From Limnohabitans sp. (GTDB lineage Bacteria > Pseudomonadota > Gammaproteobacteria > Burkholderiales > Burkholderiaceae_C): DNA of 5,819 nucleotides. The stretch spans positions 1 to 5,819 of the forward strand of contig SHXP01000153.1 in NCBI GenBank assembly GCA_009693225.1, given 5' to 3'. Position numbers and translations under genes: made by a program. Under the pieces are notes generated by a model that had not been told where the DNA came from, made no database searches, and was given only the letters and a program-made list of their open reading frames with translations. Below, piece after piece: positions 1 through 5,819 of the stretch (positions are counted from its first letter, which is position 1; each line of letters starts with the position of its first letter).

Positions 1-22
1 CTAAGAAGCACCAACCCGGAAA

Positions 23-1450
<1,428 letters not shown>

Positions 1451-1464
1451 GGTTTTATTCTTTT

Positions 1465-2706
1465 TCAAATATCAAACAACAATCGCGCCGGCTCTTCCAA
1501 CGCCTCTTTCATGGCCACCAGACCCAGCACTGCCTCGCGGCCATCGATGATGCGGTGGTCGTAGGACATGGCGAAATAGTTCATCGGACGTACCACCACT
1601 TGCCCGTTTTCCACCACCGCGCGGTCTTTGGTGGCGTGCACGCCGAGAATGGCTGATTGTGGCGGGTTGATGATGGGTGTGGACAACATGGAGCCGAACA
1701 CACCGCCATTGCTGATCGAGAAGGTGCCGCCGGTCATTTCTTCGATGCCGAGTTTGCCGTCGCGTGCCTTGACACCGTATTCTGCGATCTTCTTTTCAAT
1801 GTCGGCAAAACTCATCTGGTCGGCATTGCGCAAAATCGGAACCACCAGACCGCGCGGCGAACCGACGGCAATACCGATGTCGAAATAACCGTGGTAAATG
1901 ATGTCGTTACCGTCCACCGAGGCGTTGAGCACCGGGTATTTTTTCAAGGCATGTACCGCAGCTTTGACAAAGAAACTCATGAAGCCGATCTTGACGCCGT
2001 GTTCTTTCTCGAACTTTTCCTGGAACCGCTTGCGCATTTCCATCACGGGCGCCATGTTGATTTCGTTGAACGTCGTGAGGATGGCGTTGGTGGATTGCGA
2101 TTGCAGCAAACGCTCGGCCACGCGGGCACGCAAGCGGCTCATGGGCACGCGTTGCTCGGGGCGTTGGCCCAGGTTGACCGACGGGCCATCGACTTGCGGC
2201 AACACTTTGACGGGCACACCTGTGGTTATGGCCGCAGGCGCCGGTTTGACCCCGGCAGCCACTGCGCCCAAGACATCGCCTTTGGTGACACGACCGTCCT
2301 TGCCGGTACCTGTCACCGAACCTGCGGCAAGCTGGTTGTCCGCCATCAGTTTGGCAGCGGCAGGCATCACCACATCTGCTTTAGAAGCGGTAGCGGCAGC
2401 AGGTGCAGGCTGAGCCGGGGAAGCGGATTTTGCAGCAGCAGGCACCGAACTTACAGATGCAGTTGCAGCCGTATCAATGCGGGCGATCAGCTGATCAGCC
2501 TGGACCGTACTGTCGTCGGCACACAGTATTTCAACAAGAACGCCAGCAGAAGGCGCTGGCACTTCAAGCACGACTTTGTCAGTCTCGACATCGATAAGGA
2601 TTTCGTCGGCGCTGACAGCTTCGCCGACCTTCTTTTTCCATTGCAACAAAGTGGCTTCGGCCACAGACTCGGACAACTGGGGGACTTTAACTTCTACGAT
2701 AGACAT
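1465..2706 (-). CDS. sucB: Dihydrolipoyllysine succinyltransferase, E2 of 2-oxoglutarate dehydrogenase (SucB/OdhB)
   Basis: Core E2 subunit of the complex. It accepts the succinyl group from E1 on a lipoyl lysine and transfers it to CoA. The product is 413 residues, a normal length. The single lipoyl domain (about 1-77) has the lipoylation site ETDK, K44. An Ala/Pro/Ser-rich flexible linker (about 79-111) follows. The peripheral-subunit-binding domain (about 112-149) has MPAAAKLMADNQL and GTGKDGRVTKGDVLGAV and should bind E1/E3. A second linker (about 150-185) leads to the catalytic domain (about 186-413), which contains SYDHRIIDGRE with catalytic H384 and D388. One lipoyl domain and the DHRIIDGRE wording fit the succinyltransferase, and the sucA neighbour excludes a pyruvate-complex E2. 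The ATG at 2706 is preferred over the TTG at 2736 because AGGAA sits 6 nt upstream and MSIVEVKVPQLSESV is the standard family N-terminus. It lies 55 nt after sucA and 14 nt before lpd. Confidence 0.98.
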   Translation of the reverse strand: MSIVEVKVPQLSESVAEATLLQWKKKVGEAVSADEILIDVETDKVVLEVPAPSAGVLVEILCADDSTVQADQLIARIDTAATASVSSVPAAAKSASPAQPAPAAATASKADVVMPAAAKLMADNQLAAGSVTGTGKDGRVTKGDVLGAVAAGVKPAPAAITTGVPVKVLPQVDGPSVNLGQRPEQRVPMSRLRARVAERLLQSQSTNAILTTFNEINMAPVMEMRKRFQEKFEKEHGVKIGFMSFFVKAAVHALKKYPVLNASVDGNDIIYHGYFDIGIAVGSPRGLVVPILRNADQMSFADIEKKIAEYGVKARDGKLGIEEMTGGTFSISNGGVFGSMLSTPIINPPQSAILGVHATKDRAVVENGQVVVRPMNYFAMSYDHRIIDGREAVLGLVAMKEALEEPARLLFDI

Positions 2707-2712
2707 GTCGAA

Positions 2713-2717
2713 TTCCT
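2713..2717 (-). promoter_or_regulatory. Shine-Dalgarno of sucB
   Basis: The minus strand reads AGGAA, then TTCGAC, then the ATG at 2706 (6-nt spacer). This supports that start over the upstream in-frame TTG at 2736. Confidence 0.7.
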
Positions 2718-2741
2718 GAATAAATGATTGACGCAAAGCCG

Positions 2742-2755
2742 GCGCTGAAAAGCGC
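2742..2755 (-). repeat. Small hairpin in the sucA-sucB intergenic gap
   Basis: The minus strand reads GCGCT, TTTC, AGCGC: a perfect 5-bp stem with a 4-nt loop, a few bases after the sucA stop codon. It is too short and lacks a U-run, so it is not a convincing terminator. It may protect or process the mRNA end of sucA, or be chance. Confidence 0.4.
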
Positions 2756-2761
2756 TATAGC

Positions 2762-5641
2762 TCATTTGGTTACAATGAAACCTTTGAGACGGCCGAACGC
2801 GCCATCGACCAGGGCTTTCTGCTGCTCCTGGTGCAAGTGCGAATAACCGACAGCGGGCGAGGCCGAAGCGGCCCGGCCGCTGTAACCCAGTTTCTGGCCG
2901 GCGGCCATGTTTTCAAACAGGTAATGCTGCACAAAGAACCAGGCACCCTGGTTTTGCGGCTCGTCCTGACACCAGACCACCTCAGTGACATTCGGGTATT
3001 TTTTCAACTCGGCGGCAAACACTTTATGCGGGAACGGGTAGAGCTGTTCGAGCCGCAATAACACTGTGTCGTCGTTGCCGCCCTCTTCACGCTTTTTCGA
3101 CAAGTCGTAGTAAACCTTGCCCGAGCACATCACAATACGTTTGATCTTGTCAGCCTTGACGTCTTTCACCTCAGGGATGATGGTCTGGAAGCCGCCCTTG
3201 GTGAACTCGGAAACAGGCGAAGCGGCATCTTTGTGGCGCAACAAGGACTTGGGCGTGAAGATGATCAGCGGTTTGCGCAGATTGCGGACCATCTGGCGGC
3301 GCAGCACGTGAAAGATCTGGCTGGCGGTGGTCGGCTGCACGATTTGCATATTGGTGTCAGCGGCGAGTTGCATGAAACGCTCGACCCGCGCTGAACTGTG
3401 TTCCGGCCCCTGGCCTTCATAGCCATGGGGCAGCATCAACGTGATGCCGTTGACACGGCCCCATTTCACTTCGCCGGAGGCAATGAACTGGTCAATCACC
3501 ACTTGTGCGCCGTTAGTGAAATCGCCGAACTGCGCTTCCCAGATCACCAGGCTATTCGGGTCGTTGGAGGCATATCCGTATTCAAAGCCCAATACCGCTT
3601 CTTCGGAAAGAATGGAGTCTATGACGGTGAAAGGAGCCTGGTTGTCTGCCGCGTTTTGTAAAGGTATGTAGGTGCCGGTGTCCCATTTTTCACGGTTTTG
3701 ATCATGAATGACCGCATGGCGATGGGTGAACGTGCCGCGTCCGGAATCCTCTCCTGAAAGACGCACAGGAAAACCGCTAGCCACGAGCGAGGCAAACGCC
3801 ATGTGTTCACCCATGCCCCAGTCCACCGGCAGATCGCCGCGACCCATGGCAGCGCGATCGTACAGCACTTTCTTTACCAGCGAATGCGGTGTCACACCGG
3901 CGGGCAAGGTGGTGATGCGTTCGGCCAGTCTCTTCCACTCTGCCATGGGAATGGCTGTGTCGGCAGAGTCAGTCCATTTCTTGCCTATAAAAGGCCGCCA
4001 ATCCACCGTGAATTTGGTCTTGAAATTGGTCAACACAGGCTCTGACGTATTTTTGCCTGCATCCAGCGCGGCGCGGAAGGTTTTCACCATGTCATCGCCC
4101 AGGGTATCGCCCATTCCCTGGGCACTCAGACGTTCCGCGTACAACCTGCGGGTACCGAGGTGAGCCGCAATCTTTTTGTACATCAAAGGCTGCGTCAGGC
4201 TGGGCGTGTCCTGCTCATTGTGGCCGAGCTTGCGATAACAGGTGATGTCCACCACCACGTCCTGGCGGAAGGTCATGCGGTATTCGAGCGCCAGTTGAGT
4301 TGCCAGAACGACTGCCTCAGGATCATCAGCATTCACATGTAACACCGGTGCTTCAACCATTTTGACAATATCAGTGCAAAACGCCGAAGAGCGCATGTCA
4401 CGTGGATCTGAGGTGGTGAAACCGATCTGGTTGTTGATGATGATGTGTACCGTTCCGCCCGTGGTGTAACCCCGGGTTTGGGCCAGTGCCAGTGTTTCCT
4501 GATTGACACCTTGTCCGCCGAAAGCCGCATCCCCGTGCACCAGCACCGGCAATACCTGTGAACCATGGGGATCACCGCGCCGGTCCATGCGTGAACGCAC
4601 CGAGCCTTCGACCACCGGATTGACGATTTCCAGATGCGAGGGGTTGAAAGCCAGCGATAAATGCACGGGCCCGCCCGGGCTGGACACATCCGAGCTGAAG
4701 CCCTGGTGGTATTTGACGTCACCGGCCGGCAGTTCCTCGGGGGCGGTATGGTCAAACTCGGCAAACAAGTCCTTGGGCATCTTGCCCATGATGTTGACCA
4801 GCACATTCAAACGTCCACGATGGGCCATGCCGATCACGACTTCCTGCACGCCTTGAGAGCCGGCAGCTTGAATCAATTCATCCATGGCTGCGATAAAACT
4901 CTCTCCGCCCTCGAGCGAAAAACGTTTCTGGCCGACGTATTTGGTATGCAGATAACGCTCCAGGCCCTCAGCAGCTGTCAGTCTGTCAAGAATGTGTTTT
5001 TTCTTCTCCGCCAGGAATTGCGGGTGACTGCGGATACCTTCGAGTTTTTGTTGCCACCAGCGTTTTTGCCGCATGTCGGTGGTGTACATGTACTCCGCAC
5101 CCAGCGTGCCGCAATAGGTCTGGCGCAAAGCATTGAGCAGTTCACGCAGACTCATGCGGTCTTTGCCGAAGAAGGTGTTGCTGGTGTCGAATACGGTTTC
5201 CTGGTCGGCATCGGTAAAACCGTAAAACGCGGGTTCAAGTTCGGGAATATCAGGCCGGCTGGTGCGTTGCAGCGGATCAAGATTGGCCCACAACTGCCCG
5301 ACGTTGCGGTAAGCCGCGATCAACTGTTGAACCGCCGTGCGCTTGCGGCCCATTTCCTGGTCGGCGCTGGCCATGACCACACGGGTACCGCCCTGCTTGG
5401 CACGCTCGGCAAACGCATTGATCACCGGCAGGTGCGGCACATCTTTGCTTTGACTGCCGTCACCAGCGGGCACGTGTTGAAGCGCGTCAAAGTACTGGCG
5501 CCAGGAGTCGGGTACGCTGCCGGGGTTGAGGATATAGTTTTCATACATCTCTTCGACATAGGGGGCGTTGCCGCCGAAGAGATAGGTGTTGCCTGCGTAG
5601 GCTTGGTAGACGGACGAACCCGTCTGCGGTGAATCGCTCAT
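2762..5641 (-). CDS. sucA: 2-oxoglutarate dehydrogenase E1 component (SucA/OdhA)
   Basis: Thiamine-diphosphate E1 subunit of the 2-oxoglutarate dehydrogenase complex. It decarboxylates 2-oxoglutarate and succinylates the lipoyl group of E2 in the cytoplasm. The product is 959 residues, close to the roughly 930-960 usual for the family. The N-terminal E1 segment (NAPYVEEMYENYILNPGSVP, about 25-44) is present. Expected active-site histidines are seen at H274 (GMAHRGRLNVLVN), H312 (DVKYHQGFSSD) and H739 in LPHGYEGQGPEHSSAR. The cofactor/Mg site is GDAA (D371) with NN at 403-404, 33 residues on, as in E. coli SucA. The pyrimidine-binding domain (about 600-800) contains LSEEAVLGFEYGYA and WEAQFGDFTNGAQ. 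The C-terminal domain ends in GYSGRAASASPAVGYSHLHQEQ. The start at 5641 is chosen because GGAGGT lies 5 nt upstream and the protein begins MSDSPQ. An in-frame ATG at 5671 would add ten unconserved-looking residues. It is the first gene of the operon, and no truncation or frameshift is visible. Confidence 0.98.
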   Translation of the reverse strand: MSDSPQTGSSVYQAYAGNTYLFGGNAPYVEEMYENYILNPGSVPDSWRQYFDALQHVPAGDGSQSKDVPHLPVINAFAERAKQGGTRVVMASADQEMGRKRTAVQQLIAAYRNVGQLWANLDPLQRTSRPDIPELEPAFYGFTDADQETVFDTSNTFFGKDRMSLRELLNALRQTYCGTLGAEYMYTTDMRQKRWWQQKLEGIRSHPQFLAEKKKHILDRLTAAEGLERYLHTKYVGQKRFSLEGGESFIAAMDELIQAAGSQGVQEVVIGMAHRGRLNVLVNIMGKMPKDLFAEFDHTAPEELPAGDVKYHQGFSSDVSSPGGPVHLSLAFNPSHLEIVNPVVEGSVRSRMDRRGDPHGSQVLPVLVHGDAAFGGQGVNQETLALAQTRGYTTGGTVHIIINNQIGFTTSDPRDMRSSAFCTDIVKMVEAPVLHVNADDPEAVVLATQLALEYRMTFRQDVVVDITCYRKLGHNEQDTPSLTQPLMYKKIAAHLGTRRLYAERLSAQGMGDTLGDDMVKTFRAALDAGKNTSEPVLTNFKTKFTVDWRPFIGKKWTDSADTAIPMAEWKRLAERITTLPAGVTPHSLVKKVLYDRAAMGRGDLPVDWGMGEHMAFASLVASGFPVRLSGEDSGRGTFTHRHAVIHDQNREKWDTGTYIPLQNAADNQAPFTVIDSILSEEAVLGFEYGYASNDPNSLVIWEAQFGDFTNGAQVVIDQFIASGEVKWGRVNGITLMLPHGYEGQGPEHSSARVERFMQLAADTNMQIVQPTTASQIFHVLRRQMVRNLRKPLIIFTPKSLLRHKDAASPVSEFTKGGFQTIIPEVKDVKADKIKRIVMCSGKVYYDLSKKREEGGNDDTVLLRLEQLYPFPHKVFAAELKKYPNVTEVVWCQDEPQNQGAWFFVQHYLFENMAAGQKLGYSGRAASASPAVGYSHLHQEQQKALVDGAFGRLKGFIVTK

Positions 5642-5646
5642 TGCTG

Positions 5647-5652
5647 ACCTCC
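5647..5652 (-). promoter_or_regulatory. Strong Shine-Dalgarno of sucA
   Basis: The minus strand reads GGAGGT followed by CAGCA and then the sucA ATG at 5641, a 5-nt spacer. It is an uninterrupted six-base match to the 16S rRNA tail and fixes the sucA start at 5641. A 6-bp hairpin ends at the base directly before it. Confidence 0.85.
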
Positions 5653-5669
5653 GTTTCCCTGCAGGAAAC
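5653..5669 (-). repeat. Perfect 6-bp hairpin directly upstream of the sucA Shine-Dalgarno
   Basis: The minus strand reads GTTTCC, TGCAG, GGAAAC: a 6-bp perfect stem with a 5-nt loop. Its 3' end touches the first G of the GGAGGT ribosome site. Its first base is the last base of an alternative in-frame ATG at 5671. It could present or shield the ribosome site. No U-run follows, so it is not an intrinsic terminator. Confidence 0.6.
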
Positions 5670-5723
5670 ATTAGTTTGGTTGAAAAACCCTCCGCGACAC
5701 GGCTGTACCGGTTGGCGGATACG

Positions 5724-5747
5724 ACCGGCGCCTTGGATAACGCCGGT
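5724..5747 (-). repeat. Perfect 7-bp inverted repeat (hairpin) in the sucA leader
   Basis: The minus strand has ACCGGCG (5747-5741) and CGCCGGT (5730-5724), separated by a 10-nt loop. With a small bulge the stem can extend through AUAC (5750-5747) and GUAU (5723-5720 region). The 3' arm can alternatively pair with ACCGGT at 5707-5712. It could be an RNA stem or a binding site for a dimeric regulator. Confidence 0.6.
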
Positions 5748-5757
5748 ATGTAGGATC

Positions 5758-5766
5758 ATTGTGCCA
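5758..5766 (-). promoter_or_regulatory. Possible extended -10 element for the operon
   Basis: The minus strand reads TGGCACAAT (5766-5758), which fits an extended -10 (TGn followed by CACAAT, four of six matches to TATAAT). No good -35 hexamer lies 16-18 nt upstream. Transcription from it would begin near 5751, just before the leader hairpin, giving a leader of about 110 nt. This is a weak match. Confidence 0.2.
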
Positions 5767-5819
5767 CTAAGAGGCAAACAGCATACTTACAACTTTTTAA
5801 GCGCAGGGTGACACATTTG

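Larger units (their letters stand above)
5642..5819 (-). promoter_or_regulatory. Upstream region and probable structured 5' leader of sucA
   Basis: This 178-nt stretch has no supportable gene and should contain the operon promoter and leader. The minus strand shows several paired elements: a perfect 7-bp inverted repeat (5741-5747 with 5724-5730), a 5-bp pair UCCGC/GCGGA (5715-5719 with 5691-5695), a 4-bp hairpin GGUU/AACC (5689-5678 region), and a perfect 6-bp hairpin next to the sucA ribosome site (5653-5669). A Shine-Dalgarno-like GGAGGG lies at 5688-5693. No intrinsic terminator (GC stem plus U-run) is evident, so control at translation initiation is more plausible than attenuation. A sucA RNA motif that includes the Shine-Dalgarno is known from Burkholderiales. 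Membership here is an inference from position and structure only. Confidence 0.45.

Noticed and set aside
1..22. Terminator downstream of lpd
   Set aside because: Only 22 bases are available, with no stem-loop and U-run visible, so the operon may continue outside the window.
1657..2727. Long plus-strand open frame (356 codons) opposite sucB
   Set aside because: It is fully antisense to a strongly conserved sucB. Its His/Arg/Gly-rich translation resembles no family and looks like a by-product of the codon use of the real gene.
4661..5632. Long plus-strand open frame (323 codons) opposite the sucA 5' half
   Set aside because: It is antisense to the conserved E1 N-terminal and cofactor regions, with no recognisable motif and no independent support.
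5653..5669. The perfect hairpin before sucA as an intrinsic terminator or attenuator
   Set aside because: No U-run follows the stem. A ribosome site and the sucA start follow immediately instead.
5541..5777. Minus-strand 78-codon frame covering the sucA leader and running into sucA out of frame
   Set aside because: It starts at TTG with no ribosome site, has no recognisable motif, and its 3' half is an out-of-frame reading of sucA. A leader peptide cannot be excluded but is unsupported.
5787..5819. Possible tail of an upstream gene ending in TAA on the minus strand
   Set aside because: Only ten codons are open, and they do not resemble the C-terminus of citrate synthase or any other expected neighbour.

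Overview
The window holds one complete minus-strand operon for the 2-oxoglutarate dehydrogenase complex. In transcription order it runs sucA (E1, 5641 to 2762), sucB (E2, 2706 to 1465) and lpd (E3, 1450 to 23). All three frames are intact and keep their catalytic residues, so this is core central metabolism: conversion of 2-oxoglutarate, CoA and NAD+ to succinyl-CoA, CO2 and NADH in the TCA cycle. E1 decarboxylates 2-oxoglutarate on thiamine diphosphate, E2 carries the succinyl group on a swinging lipoyl arm and passes it to CoA, and E3 reoxidises the dihydrolipoyl group with FAD and NAD+.

The organism is most likely a betaproteobacterium. This is inferred from the compact sucA-sucB-lpd order with a dedicated E3 gene, the moderately GC-rich sequence, and protein wording typical of that class (for example CYRKLGHNEQDTP in E1 and GGTCTNVGCIPSKALL in E3). 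I cannot place it to genus from the sequence alone.

Layout: positions 1-22 are the short stretch downstream of lpd and show no terminator. Positions 23-5641 are almost entirely coding, with a 14-nt gap between sucB and lpd and a 55-nt gap between sucA and sucB that contains a small hairpin. Positions 5642-5819 are the non-coding region upstream of sucA. It contains no recognisable end of an upstream gene.

The upstream region is the most interesting part. Its minus-strand transcript has a perfect 7-bp hairpin, a competing CCGG-based hairpin, a 5-bp pairing that would bury a first Shine-Dalgarno-like GGAGGG, and a perfect 6-bp hairpin directly abutting the real sucA Shine-Dalgarno GGAGGT. This resembles a cis-regulatory leader. 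A 'sucA RNA motif' (a predicted riboswitch-like element overlapping the sucA Shine-Dalgarno) has been described upstream of sucA in Burkholderiales. Whether this leader belongs to that family cannot be decided without a covariance-model search. I see no mobile elements, CRISPR arrays, tRNA or rRNA genes.
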